DNA from: Proteles cristata cristata
Lineage: Eukaryota; Chordata; Mammalia; Carnivora; Hyaenidae
Direction of reading: 5' to 3'
Assembly (NCBI GenBank): GCA_017311185.1
Contig: JAESUZ010003171.1
Coordinates: forward strand, 744,001-808,000
DNA: 64,000 nucleotides
The notes under the pieces were generated by a model. That model was not told where the DNA came from. It ran no database searches and saw only the letters and a program-made list of their open reading frames with translations. Shown here one piece after another: positions 47,755 to 59,165 of the stretch (position 1 is its first letter; each line of letters starts with the position of its first letter). Both the position numbers and the translations under genes were made by a program.

Positions 47755-47990
47755 ACATAGGGGAAGGGAAGGAAGAATAAGATAAAAATGGAGAGGAAGG
47801 AAAACTATGAGAGATTCTTAAATACAGAGAACTGAGGGTCAGATGTTAAATGGGTGATGGGCATTAAGGAGGGCAATTTTGGGGATAAGAACTGGTGTCA
47901 TATGGAAGAGACGAATCACTAGGTTCTACTCCTGAAGCCAAAGCTACACTGTATGTTATCTAACTTGAACTTAAATAAGGAAGTGAAGGA
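47755..47990 (+). mobile_element. Carnivore L1 3' UTR fragment
   Basis: TGGGTGATGGGCATTAAGGA, ATCACTAGGTTCTACTCCTG, GTATGTTATCTAACTTGAAC then TTAAATAA. Followed by a GGAA-rich simple repeat (about 47978-48015). Confidence 0.8.
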
Positions 47991-48015
47991 GGAAGTGAGG
48001 GAGGAAGGAGGGAAA

Positions 48016-48392
48016 AATAAATAAATGGATATTTGGCTGTCCTCCACATGAAGGTAGAAATTGACAAAGACTGTAAGCCAGCTACTAAAATGAATAGAGT
48101 GGAATGAAAAGGTTGGAAGACAACATTTCTGATAATGTTCATATGATGGATTTTGGCCAAGAGCAACCTTTGAACAGGGCATTCAAAAGTAATGGTTTGG
48201 AATTAAAATTATGGGAAAAAAAAGAGAGTCTATCTTCCCAAAACATGACAAATGGGTTGTGAGAAATAAGGATCCGTAACTTTGGAAGAATGGAGGGTCA
48301 AGAAAAAGACTCAGGATAGAACTATATTTTTCTTACAGTAAAAAACAGGTGACATGTAGTAATAAGTTAGGAATATAAAAAATACCTTGAGC
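48016..48392. other. Unassigned sequence
   Basis: No repeat or gene recognised. Confidence 0.45.
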
Positions 48393-48595
48393 CACCCAGG
48401 CATGCAGGGAATCCATTTGTATGATACAATCGGTTGACTCTTGATTTTGGATCAGGTCATGATCCCAGAGTTGTGGGATTGAGCCCCTCATCAGTTTCCA
48501 TGCTGAATGTGGAACTTATTTGGGATTCTTTCTCTCCCTCTCTCTCTTCCCCTCCCCTGTTCTCTCCCTCTCAAAAAAAAAAAAAAAAAAAAAAA
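48393..48595 (+). mobile_element. Old CAN-SINE with a pure A23 tail
   Basis: Sense SINE with a poorly preserved head, then GGATCAGGTCATGATCCCAG, TTGGGATTCTTTCTCTCCCT and CTCCCTCTC before 23 uninterrupted A (48573-48595). The body has many substitutions, which contrasts with the clean tail. Confidence 0.85.
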
Positions 48596-48899
48596 GTTGG
48601 GAGAACTAGTAATACTAGAAAGATTTGACAGAGGAATAAAAGGTAGCAGGGTTAGAGACACTGAAAGAACAAATAAGCTGAGGAGCCAAAATATTAGATG
48701 TTACCAAAGATAACAAGCTTGAGAGGCCATCCTAATCCTATGAGTGGACTTTTAACCTTGATTATTCAGTTTGTGCATACTCTTTCCAAAGAACTTGAAG
48801 ATAGTGACACATGCTGATAGTGGTATCCATGGGGAATGAGAGGGAAGAGTGGTACCCTCTCTTTATACTATAGCTCCAGCTTTATATAAAACTTAAAAG
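48596..48899. other. Unassigned sequence
   Basis: No feature recognised. Confidence 0.45.
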
Positions 48900-49290
48900 A
48901 CCTCAGTTACTTTGATCTGGTAGATGTACTGGAGATCACTTACTCCAAGCATGCAGACAATACGACTCTTTTAAAACATCCTTGAAAAGAAATCCCCTAC
49001 TCTCTCTCTCCTTTAACACTCTAAGCAGTGGAGAACTGACTGCTTCAAGAAATTGTCCTCTTCAATTTCAAATAATTTCAATTATTAGAAAGTTCTTCCT
49101 AATTGCAAGTCCACATCTGCCTCCATGTAATTCCCACATATTAGTCCTAGTTTTGCCTTCTGGAGCCAAACAGAGCAAGTCTGCCTCCTGTTTCACATGA
49201 CAGCACATCAAATATTTATTGACAGTTTGCATGTCACCAGTGTTTTCTCCAGGCCAAACTCCCTTAGGTCCTAGCTGTCTCATAATCAAT
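48900..49290. mobile_element. Possible ancient CR1/L3-like repeat
   Basis: AATTGCAAGTCCACATCTGC, TAGTCCTAGTTTTGCCTTCT, ACATGACAGCACATCAAATA and CTCCAGGCCAAAC resemble an ancient amniote repeat. I am not sure of the class. Confidence 0.4.
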
Positions 49291-49474
49291 GGACTATGGC
49301 AACACAGATGATGTATCCTTCATTTCCAAACTACTAACACCTGTTTCAGATACTAAATGGTAGCAAAATAAAGAAAATACTGGTCAGCATTTACATCTAA
49401 ATTTCCAAAATAATAATACCAGTCTGTATATGGAAAATCAAACGATTCATCTTCAAAGTGATACCATTTTACAG

Positions 49475-49912
49475 AAACTTCCAATACCCCCAGTAGATGC
49501 CTGAAAGTGTGGATATACTGAATCCTATCTATAGTATGTTTTTCCTGTACGTGTATACCTATGATAAACTTTAATTTATAAATTGAGCACAGTAAGAGAT
49601 GAACAACTGTAGCTAATTGTAAAATAGAACAATTATAACATGGTGGAATAAAAGTGATGTGAACTTGGTCTCTTTCTATCTCAAAATATCTTATGGTACT
49701 ATACATACCTTTCTTATGATGATGATGTGACATGACAAAATGTCTATATGATGACATAAAGTAAGGTGAAAGATTTAGGCACAATAATAAAGGGTTAGAC
49801 TACTACTGACTTTCTGATATGACAGAACTAGAATCACTTGCTTCCAGACTGCAGTTGACGATAGGTAACTAAAACTGTGGAAAGCAAAAGTGTGGATAAT
49901 CAGAAACTACTC
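49475..49912. mobile_element. Tigger-like (TcMar) non-autonomous DNA transposon
   Basis: Block order CCCAGTAGATGCCTGAAAGT, ATGATAAACTTTAATTTATA, GTCTCTTTCTATCTCAAAAT, AAATGTCTATATGATGACAT and a right end GTAACTAAAACTGTGGAAAG, GTGTGGATAATCAG matches Tigger-family elements whose termini read like CCGCGGATAAGGGGG. The 143-codon minus frame over it (49353-49784) is not transposase-like. Confidence 0.65.
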
Positions 49913-50624
49913 TATTGATAAATACATGCTCTACTTCTACTATTCAAACAGAAAATGTACTTTGCACTCCAGGTATATATTGGCTTTAAAAAATCACAAT
50001 TACAGTTTCATGGTTGATAAGTACCAGTTATAAAATACTGATTTTATGAGAATTGTGGGTCAAATGAACTGAACCATGAAACAGCAAATGTGTCTAAAGA
50101 TAATATTCTGTCACAAGGTTAAGTTATGTTCATGCTCCAAAATTTTACTTTTAAGAATTTAGAAATAAAGAATTGCTTTAGGAGGTTCAAACATTACCAA
50201 GTTTCTCCAATTAACTTCCACTTGTTTCAGAAGTGGCCTTAGACTCACTTGAAGCAAGAAAGGCAAGGGAAATTTATTTTTCTCCCTAGTGAGATGGAAT
50301 ATACACATGGGTTGAACAGTATGGCAGTTATCAACTGTGGGTCTTTTTGCTTGTTTTGCTAGCACGATTCACCACATAATACACTTGCCCAACCAACTAC
50401 CAAACTACAACACCTTCTCTGAGCAACATGTTTAGATGTTACAGTAAATTCTGCAGTTATATAAGCCACTGTTTTTTTTTTTCTTTAAAGAGCTTCCAAT
50501 ATGGCTAAAGAGATAAGATTGAAACTTCAGTATGATTAGTATAGAGTGATCAATTGTAATGACAGTGAGGCATGAATTATGTGTGTATATATAACATATA
50601 TATACACATATATATAAAATTAAA
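49913..50624. other. Unassigned sequence
   Basis: No gene. TA/CA microsatellite at about 50581-50617. Confidence 0.45.
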
Positions 50625-50740
50625 GAGCTGTATGTGAATCCTGGCTTTATCATAGATTTGCAGCATGGCCCTTGACCAATCACTAAACCTTTATAAGTCA
50701 ATATCAGGAGAATAATAGTGACTTTTGTATTGTAGTATGA
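50625..50740 (+). mobile_element. MIR fragment
   Basis: TGAATCCTGGCTTTATCATA, GCATGGCCCTTGACCAATCA, CTAAACCTTTATAAGTCAAT in sense MIR order. Confidence 0.7.
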
Positions 50741-51339
50741 CATTGCCTCTTCTCTAATCTTAACCTCAAAATGACATGGAATATCACTGATTTCCCCTCA
50801 TTACTGAAGTTTTATCCAGGTGTCTATTATACCATATTTTTTTGGTTCTAGTTTGCTATCTTTATCCATCTCCTCCAGAATTTTCAAAATTTAACTGCTT
50901 GACTTGGTTCTATAACATCTTCCCTTCTCTAGTTATTTTTTATATATGTAATCTCATATAGTACCACAGAATCAAATATCACTCATATGTCAATGACTTT
51001 CAAAATCATATCTTCAGACTTCATATTCTCTCTAACTTCAGACATAATTACCTTCTTAACATTTTTGTGAATGGCATATGCCTAGTAGCTTCAGCTAAAC
51101 ATGTCCCACTCAGAAAACTTGACTTCCCCACCTTTTAAATCTGTTCTTCCCTTACTCTTCTTCTACTCTTAATAAATATAGTTCTGTTCACAGAGTTCCT
51201 ATAGTCAAGGATAAGGCATAACCCTTAAATAATTTTTTCTTCCTCTGGAGTATATCAGAAAGTTATGTTGACTGACTGGATTTCTAAAACATTATCCATA
51301 TGAGTTAATTAATTCCCTCCACTTCCACTATTACTATAC
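50741..51339. other. Unassigned AT-rich sequence
   Basis: No feature recognised. Confidence 0.4.
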
Positions 51340-51480
51340 TTGTCCAAGTCATGGCCCATAGTCTCTCACCTGAACTAGATCTGCTAACCAGTCCCTTCCC
51401 TCATTCTTGTCTGTCACACAACAGAGAGGTTAATCTCTTTAAAAAGTATAGCTAGGATCAGTATACTCACCTGCCTAAAA
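51340..51480 (+). mobile_element. L2, left half, split by L1-E
   Basis: Pyrimidine-rich L2 sequence ending at CACCTGCCTAAAAC. The expected continuation (CTCCAGTGG..) is found at 55571, on the far side of L1-E. Confidence 0.65.
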
Positions 51481-52217
51481 CAAACAAACAAACAAAAACA
51501 AAACAAAAAACCCACAACACTGTAGAGGTTGGGGTCTAAGATGTCAGTGTAGAAAGACCCTGAATTCATCTCCTGCGTGGAACATACCAAATCACACCTA
51601 TTGATAGAATAATTTCTCCTGAAGAACACTGGACTCAATTAACAGCTACTGAACAACCAAAGATAGAACAACAAGAGAATAACAAGGCAGACAGACGTGG
51701 TAACAAAGGGAATCCCTACCCCTGATGCTCCCAATGGCAATGGGGAAGGATAGTACTGCAGGACAAGGAACAAATTCTTCTTCTGTCCTTGGGCACATTA
51801 GAAAAAAAAAGCTGTGGCTTAAAAGAGCAACTAGCATAGAAAAAGAGACAACGCTAGAAAGCTGCAAAGCACTGGAGAAGCTGTGGGAATGTTTTCCAGG
51901 TCAGGGGGACTGGAAAACAATGTCCATCAAATTAATATAGACTGTTATTTACTTAGGATGCTATATAACCTTATGGTAATCCCAAACCCCTATGATAGAT
52001 ACACACAAAAAATGAAGAAAAAGAAATCCAAACATAGCATTATAGAAGCTCATCAATCACAAAGAAAGAGAGTGGGAGAAGAAAGGAACAAAAAAGAACT
52101 ACAGAAACAACTAGGAAACAAACTTTAAAATGGTTTATATCCATCAATGATTGCTTTAAAACTAAATGGCCCAAATGCTCCAATTAAAAGACATAAGGTG
52201 GCAAAAGACAGAGGTGG

Positions 52218-52300
52218 CACATATATATAGCCACATATACATATGTATTATGTATATACATATATATACATATATATATATAGCCACGTATACATATAAA
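52218..52300 (+). repeat. ATAC/TATA microsatellite in L1-E
   Basis: Expanded CATATATA units between the endonuclease blocks. The L1 sequence normally has a short non-repetitive spacer there. Confidence 0.75.
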
Positions 52301-52896
52301 AGCTGCCTACAAGAGACTCACCTCAGATCTAAAGACACATATAGACTGAAAGTGAAGGGATGGAAAAATGCTGACAATTCAAATGAAAGTGGGGAAAAAA
52401 GCCAGGGTAAAAAATAAAATACTTATATCAGATAAAATATACTTTAAAACAAAGACCGTAACAAAAGACAGACCAGGGTATTACTTAATGATAAAGGGAT
52501 CATCCAAAAAAGAGGAAAGAACAATTAATCATAAGTATCCATGCACCTAACACTAGAGCACCTAGACACATGAATCAAATATTCAGGCACATAAAGAAAT
52601 TGATGGTAATACAATAATAGAAGGGGATTTTAATACCCCACTTACATCAATAGATAAATTATCCAGACATAAAACCAATAAGAAAACAATGTCTTTGAGT
52701 GACATATTGGACCAAATGGATATAACAGATATATACAGAACATTCCATCACTAAACAACAGATACACATTACCAGTGAGAGAATGACACAATCAAATACA
52801 TTTAAATATTTTACTTTTTTAATTTTAAAATTAAATATTTTAAATAAATTTAAAAATACTTGGTGAAAAATGAAAATGAAAACACAACAGTCCAAA

Positions 52897-53330
52897 AATC
52901 TTTGGGACGGAATGAACTGACGAATGGATCAAGAAGATGTGGTTTATCTATACCATGGAATACTACATGGCAATAAGAAAGAATGAAATCTGACCATGTG
53001 TAGCAACATGGATGGACCTTGAGGGTGTTATGCTGAGTGAAATAAGTCAGGCAGAGAAAGACAGATATCATATGCTTCCACTTACAGGAGGACTAGGAGA
53101 AAGTTAATGGAGGGCCATGGGGGAGGAGAAGGGGAAAAATAGTTGGGAAAAGGGAGGGAGGCAAACCATGAGAGACTCTTGAATGCTGAAAACAAACTGA
53201 GGGTTGATGGGGGTGGGGGAGAGGGGAAAGGGGGGAGATGGGCATGGAGGGGGGCACTTGTTGGGATGAGCACTGGGTATATGGAATCCAACTTGACAAT
53301 AAACTATGAAAGAAAAACAATCTTTGGGAC
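52897..53330 (+). mobile_element. Young 5'-truncated L1 nested in L1-E
   Basis: Body 52909-53318: ORF2 C-terminal end, then a G-rich 3'UTR (GGGGCACTTGTTGGGATGAG) and TTTGACAATAAACTATG-like tail (here CTTGACAATAAACTATG). The duplication AATCTTTGGGAC at 52897-52908 and 53319-53330 is perfect over 12 bp. Same 3'UTR family as L1-D. Confidence 0.93.
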
Positions 53331-54980
53331 AGAGTAAAATTCTGAGGGGAATATATAGCACTACAGGCCTGCTTCAAGATACAAGGAAAAGCTCAAATGA
53401 ACAATCTAAGCTTACATCCAAAGGAACTAGAAAAAGAAGAAAAAAGAAAGTCCAAAGTGAGAAGAAAGGAAATAATACAACCAGAAAAGAAATAAATGAC
53501 ACAGAAACAAATAAAAATAGAGAAAAGCAATGAAACCACAGAACTCCATTGCATTTCTATACACTATTAAGAGACAAAAATCATACGATCATCTCAATAG
53601 ATGGAGAAAAGGCATTTGCCAAGATTCGACATCCTTTCATGATAAAAACTCTCAATAGAGTTAAAGGGAACAAACTTCAACATAATAAAGGCCATATATG
53701 AAAAACCCACAGGTAACAGGGTGCTCATTGGTGAAAAACTGACAGCTTTCCCTCTAAGATCAGGAACAAGACAAGGATATTCACTCTTGCCAATTTTATT
53801 GAATATAGTACTGAAAGTCCTGGCCACAGCACTCAGAGAAGGAAAAAAAAGAGGTATTCATATTGATAAAGAAATCAAAGCGTAAGTAATCTCAGACAAC
53901 ATGATACTATACATACAAAACTCAAAAGACTCCATCAAAAAGCTACTAGAAGTAATAAATTCAGTGAAATGGAAGGATACAAAATTAATACTCCAAAATT
54001 GGTAATGTTTCTATATACTAATAAAGAAGAAGCAGAAAGAGAATTATTTTAAGCAGAAAGAGAAATACAAAACAACCCAATACCATTTAATATTGTACCC
54101 AAAAGAACAAAACACTTAGGAATAAACATAACCAATGAGGTGAAAGACCTGTACTCTGAAAATGTTTAAGACATTAATGAAAGAAACAGAAGATGATGTG
54201 AACAAATGAAGAGATACTTTATGATCATGGAATTGAAGAACAAATATTGTTATAATGTCAGTGTTACCTGAAACCACAAAAATCTTAGAAGAGAGCACAG
54301 ACAGTGATTTCTCTGATTGGCAATTGCAGCAGATTTCTAGGTACATCTCCTAAGGCAAGGGAAACAAAAGCAAAAATAAACTATTGGGAATACATCAAAA
54401 TAAAAAAGCTTTTAAAAAGCAAAGGAAACCACGAACAAAACAAAAAGACAACCTCCTAAATGGGACAAAATACTTGACAACATTAAGTCTGCCAAGAGGT
54501 TAGTATCCAAATCATATAAAGAACTTATACAACTCAACACCAAAAAAATCAAACAGTGCACCTAATAAAAATGGGCAGAGGACTTGGACAGACATTTTTT
54601 CCCAAAGACGACAAAGGGCACATGAAAAGATGCTCAACATCACGTATTATCAGGAAAATGCAAAAATTTAAGATATTCCCTCGCATCTACTAGAATGGCT
54701 AAAATCGAGATGACAAGAAACAAGTGTTGGTGAGAATTTGGAGAGAAAGGAGCCCTTGTGCACTCTTGGTGACAAATATTGGTTGCGGCCACTGTGAAAA
54801 ACATTATGAAGATTCCTCAAAAATAAAAATAGAAATACCATGTTATCCAATAATTCCACTATTGGGTATTTACCCAGGGAAAATGAAAACATTAATTTGA
54901 AAAAATATGTTTATTGGAGCATTATTTACAGTAGCCAAGACATGGAAGCCACCTAAGTGTCTTTCACCAGATGAATGGAA

Positions 54981-55008
54981 TACACACACACACACACACG
55001 CGCGCGCG

Positions 55009-55041
<33 letters not shown>
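54981..55041 (+). repeat. Compound microsatellite (CA)n(CG)n(CA)n(GA)n in L1-E
   Basis: ACACACAC run, then CGCGCGCGC, then CACACA, then about 13 GA units. It lies in ORF2 C-terminal sequence of L1-E. Confidence 0.9.
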
Positions 55042-55046
<5 letters not shown>

Positions 55047-55570
55047 ACACAGCCATAAAAATGATGAGATGGTCCCAGGTGAGACGACATAGATGGAACT
55101 GGAGGGTATTATGCTAAGTGAAGTAACTCAGACTGAGAAAGCCAAATACCATATGATTCAGTTCAAAAATGTAATCTACAATAATGAATAAAAAATAGAA
55201 TTAGAACTATAAATACAAAAATAATCTAAAAAATGAATAAATAAAAAATAGAACTATAAATACAGTGAGCAAACTGATGGTTGTCAGAGGGGAGAGGGGT
55301 AGGGGGCTGGGAAACTACGTGAAGGAGAGAGGGAGATACAGGCCTCCAGTTATGGAATAAGTAAGCATGGGTATAAAAAGCAGAACATAAGGAATACAGT
55401 AAGTAATATTTTAATAGCAGTGTAATGGGACACATGGTAGCTATACTTATGGTGAATATAGCATAATATATAAGCTTGTCAAATCACTATGTTGTATACC
55501 TGAAAGTAATGTAACACTATGTGTCAAGTATACTCAAATAAATAATAAATCTTTTAAATTAAAAAAAAAG

Positions 55571-55830
55571 CACTCCAGTGGTTTTGCATTTTATGCTAAA
55601 AAAATGGAAACTTCACATGACCTATGAGGCCTTACATTATCTGATCTGGCTACTTCCCAGACATCCCCTTCTACAACTCTCCCTTCCCTTGCTGTGCTCC
55701 AGCCATACTAGTCTCATTGAACCTCGTGACGGCTCATTTAGTCCTGGAACTTTATAATAGCTCTTCCTTCTGCGTACAACCTGTGTCCACATCTCTTCAT
55801 GGCTGGTTCCTTCTTTCATCCATTTCTATT
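55571..55830 (+). mobile_element. L2, right half, split by L1-E
   Basis: CACTCCAGTGGTTTTGCATT, CCTATGAGGCCTTACATTAT, CTGTGCTCCAGCCATACTAG and TCTTCATGGCTGGTTCCTTC in L2 sense order. It continues the fragment ending at 51480. Confidence 0.8.
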
Positions 55831-56379
55831 CTTCTAAGAAAACTTCCTTGGGTGTAAAATAAATGTGATAGCCACAAGACTGCTCTCAGACACCCAACCA
55901 TAGGGAACGTAACAGAAACAACTGTTGCAATTTGGTATGCATCGCTGTATTTGCACCAAAGCCATGCCTCCTCAAACCAGTGGCCGAGTTTGGCAGAGAT
56001 ACTAAGGCACATCCATTGCCAGGAGACATGCCACTCTAATAGTCATCTTTAGCTTGAAGACAATATGGACTTGCCAAACCTTAAACTGTACCACAGTCTA
56101 TGATACATTCACCCAAACTTCCTTCCTCTCTCCTTCATTCAGGGTCACACTTGCATCAGGGTATTCTTTTCCCCCAGCTTCCCTCAGCTCCCTCCTTCTT
56201 TTCTTTGACACAGGCATTTTCACTAGTAAAAATCTTATATATTTAAACCCTTCTTTGTGCCTATTTCTCAGAGAACCCCAATTAAATTAAGTGTTTGATT
56301 CTGAGACATTAATGATTTTTAAAATCTGCACATCATAATTTAAAAATGTTGATCGTTACATTGTTCATCCCACATACAA
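55831..56379. other. Unassigned sequence
   Basis: No feature recognised. Confidence 0.4.
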
Positions 56380-56505
56380 CACTGTCCCCATTTTGTGCAT
56401 TAATTGCTGAGGCTTAGAAATAATAAATGACTTCCACTAAGGATCATAATAAGCAAGTGTAAAAGTAGAATTTGCCTTCTCACTCTAAACACTTTCCACC
56501 ATATC
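56380..56505 (-). mobile_element. MIR fragment
   Basis: Reverse MIR: CTGTCCCCATTTTGTGCATT, GCTGAGGCTTAGAAATAATA, AATGACTTCCACTAAGGATC. Confidence 0.7.
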
Positions 56506-57448
56506 TATTGTATGCCTCCTCTGTACAAAGGAGGGCTTCAGAGATGCCTAAAAAGAATGAAAACTCCACCAGATCTGCATCCAAATTATGCTCTGAGGGT
56601 TTATACTTTGGTTGTCACTGACCCTAGGGTTATGCATTTAGTTGGGGAGGACAGAATGCTTAGCATTTTTATTATATATGACATTCTTCCTCGGCAGTAA
56701 CACACACACTCTTTACATTATGCAAATGCATTTTCTTCTGGCCTCTCATTATTTTAGTGAATCAAGTCTACTAAAGGTCAATGTCTTTGTCAGCAACAGG
56801 GTGGAGGCTGGCAGTGTGACGTGACAGAAGCTGCACCTGTTAATAGTCACTGTCAGTAGTAAGCTGTGATCCTGCCTCTACTGCCCTAACAGGGCTGTTT
56901 CGCTCTCCCTCCACACTAGCCTAGAAGAAAGAATTTCCTCTTCTTTTGATATTTTGAAAGTCAGATCCACCTACTTGTCCAAATGCCCAGCAGAATTGCT
57001 GTTGACTGTTCGGAAGGGTCACTTTATCAAAACTTTACTGTAAAGACTTCCCACTTCTTCACTCAGCTATCATTCCTGAACCAACACTCTTGCCTCTTGC
57101 TTCTCAAGAAGACCTAACAGACCTCAGAGAGGCTGGGGAGTGCAGCCACCACCTTGCAAATTCTGAAACATTCAAAGTAACAGGAGATTTCTCTCTGTGA
57201 GATTTGGACGGCATGCCATCATCATTTCCTTTGGAAAAGCCCTGATCTGCCAACATAACACCTATATAAATTTTGCATTATTTATTTCAATACAAGTTTT
57301 CTTCGAAATTTGTATTCAGGTGTATTTTCATTTGATATACAGGTGTGGCAGGAAACTATTTGTTGAAAAAAGTATGTGAGGAGAAAAAAAAGATATTTCC
57401 TGTTAGAATCATAGGAAATGTGCCACCATATATTTAAAGGATGAATCT
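56506..57448. other. Unassigned sequence
   Basis: No gene or repeat recognised up to the LTR target duplication. Confidence 0.45.
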
Positions 57449-58364
57449 ATGGTGATGAGGGTACATGAGGCAAGCCAAGGGCAAAGTACAAGCTAACAGC
57501 ACCCACCCACCCCCAAGGTGGGATCTGTGCGATATTCCTCCAGACAGCCTGGCTGCCAAACAACAAAGGAAAGAAAAACAAATGGTTGACTGATAGAGAT
57601 CACAGCCATGTAGGACAGGAGTCTATTTTAGTTTACAAATAACTTACCAAACTGCAAGACAAAGGCAAACTTATCTATAGCCTGATCTCCAGAAACCTAT
57701 GGACTCTGTTTACTGGAGCCCTAATATAACCCTCATCAAGGGGGTTTAAGTGCTTGCCATGGTGATATGGGAACAAAGGCAAATGAAAAAGTAAATTTTC
57801 TTACTGCCTACAGCCCATTGACAAGTCCTTGAAACAGGCAGAGTAACCTTCCTCCAGGAGCTCAGCTGCCTCAATGATGATACTTTGTAAGGAACAAAAG
57901 AGAATATTATCTTAACATGATCCTGAACCCCTCCTCCACCCAGAACCTGACAGTCTCCTTAAACACATAAAAATTCTTTTGCAAACATCCTTTAACTCCC
58001 AAATATATGTTGACAATTATGTTCTAAGCATATGGCCTCTGATATACATCTGAAGGGTCTCATGACTGAGGTTTTACTAAACAGTAATAAATAACATTTT
58101 CCCAACAACAGCAAGACCTTCAAGGTCCTAGAAATCTTGCTTCCAAAATTCCTTAGAGACTTACCCTGTCCCTAACTCCCTCCCAACCTGAAGGTATATA
58201 ATAAATCACTCTTCACAACCACAGTGCAGCTCTTTCTGCTCATGAGTCCTGTCCCATGCCTTAATAAAATAACCTTTTTTTTTTTGCACCAAAGATGTCT
58301 TCAAAAATTCTTTCTTGCCCATCAGCTCTGAACCCCCACCATTACCACAAAACCCCACCAATGG
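57449..58364 (+). mobile_element. Solo LTR 1, class-I ERV-like, with ATGG target duplication
   Basis: LTR 57453-58360 (908 bp) starts TGATGAGG and ends CCCCACCA, the usual TG..CA ends. ATGG lies on both sides (57449-57452, 58361-58364); a 4-bp duplication is usual for gammaretrovirus-like ERVs. The U3 end has a TATA-like GGTATATAATAAAT (58193-58206). CAGTGCAGCTCTTTCTGC (58222-58239) and AATAAA (58263-58268) follow as in class-I LTRs. No internal viral sequence borders it, so it is a solo LTR left by recombination. It carries about 450 bp (about 57710-58190) absent from LTR 2. Confidence 0.88.
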
Positions 58365-58609
58365 GATTCTAAAATAATGAGACTGATGAGACTAATTTTC
58401 AAGTGTAATTTACAGATACCTGCTTAAGAATCTTATTCATATTTTTAAATAAATTTGCATCAACTACAAATTATTATGTTTACCAAAGTTGGAGGATACT
58501 CTAACTTTTATACAGAATCTGGTTAATAAAAAATGCCACTATTCTAAAATTTTACAAAGTGAAGTTTTCTGATAGCAACTTTATATGAGAATGAGTTCAC
58601 TCACATAGT
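58365..58609. other. Unassigned sequence
   Basis: No feature recognised. Confidence 0.4.
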
Positions 58610-58725
58610 ATTATCTTTTTATAGAAAAGTAAAACTGGAAATGCAAAGAGGAAAATTAAGTTTCCCAAGGTCATAGTGACTAGAAAGGGATTAGAATCTA
58701 AATTTGCTAGTACATAATTTCATGC
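58610..58725 (-). mobile_element. MIR fragment
   Basis: Reverse MIR: GAGGAAAATTAAGTTTCCCA, AGGTCATAGTGACTAGAAAG, GGGATTAGAATC. Confidence 0.72.
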
Positions 58726-58884
58726 TTTGTATTCATCTTGCAAATATCTGAATACCATAGTGTAATTGGTCCTTAACAATATAGTCCATATATGATATAC
58801 CAAGGGAAGATGACTTTATCATGGAAGTGTTCTGGTTTTGTATTCCTTTTTCTGTGTGTTTTGTATTTTGTCTCCAAAGAGTAA

Positions 58885-59165
58885 CTGGGAGCAAGCTATC
58901 AGGAGGTTTTAAAGAGATAGATTTCTACCCTGGTTTGGAGAAGATAGGACTTGAGTTGAGCTTTGAAGAATGGAATGAGATCAAGATCAACCAAGAGAAG
59001 ACAAGGAATTTAAAGAATAGTCCCAAAAGAGAAAATTGGGAGAATTTGGGGGCAGTAACTATATTACCATGTAGAGAAGAAAGGCTACAACAGAGGCTGG
59101 AGAAGTCAGGGGAGCCAAATGTGGGGCTCTTCTTGGAAGCTTACTGGAGAGGAGATGGTGGTTAG
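58885..59165 (-). mobile_element. L2, antisense fragment
   Basis: AGATAGGACTTGAGTTGAGC, TTTGAAGAATGGAATGAGAT and CAACCAAGAGAAGACAAGGA correspond to the reverse of the L2 segment with CTCAAATGTCACCTCC. The 114-codon plus frame over it (58821-59165) is therefore not a gene. Confidence 0.55.

Larger units (their letters stand above)
52110..55200 (+). pseudogene. L1-E ORF2 remnant with central deletion
   Basis: Endonuclease part at 52150-52780: AAYKRLTSDLKTHID-type sequence (QETHLRSKDTYRLKVKGWK in the plus frame at 52166-52417), the conserved block with QETH. RT remnant at 53590-53830 ([17 protein letters not shown] in frame). Sequence encoding C-terminal parts follows up to about 55200. Stops, the nested L1, two microsatellites and the missing central part make it non-functional. 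No ORF1 was recognised upstream of it. Confidence 0.75.
51500..55570 (+). mobile_element. L1 retrotransposon E (mid-age L1M type), sense, internally rearranged
   Basis: 5' region (51520-52110) starts with GAGGTTGGGGTCTAAGATG, typical of L1 5' ends. ORF2 begins about 52110, the C-terminal part runs to about 55200, and the 3'UTR ends in a poly(A) at 55560. Most of the central RT region is missing: endonuclease-side sequence ending near 53535 joins directly to sequence around the [23 protein letters not shown] block (53750-53820). A young L1 fragment (52909-53318) is nested inside. It interrupts an L2. Confidence 0.85.

Noticed and set aside
49353..49784. 143-codon minus-strand open frame
   Set aside because: It overlaps a Tigger-like non-autonomous transposon and shows no transposase motif. 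Openness is by chance.
58821..59165. 114-codon plus-strand frame with a hydrophobic start between the LTRs, first considered as a retroviral or secreted-protein remnant
   Set aside because: Most of it is antisense L2 sequence, and there is no viral motif.
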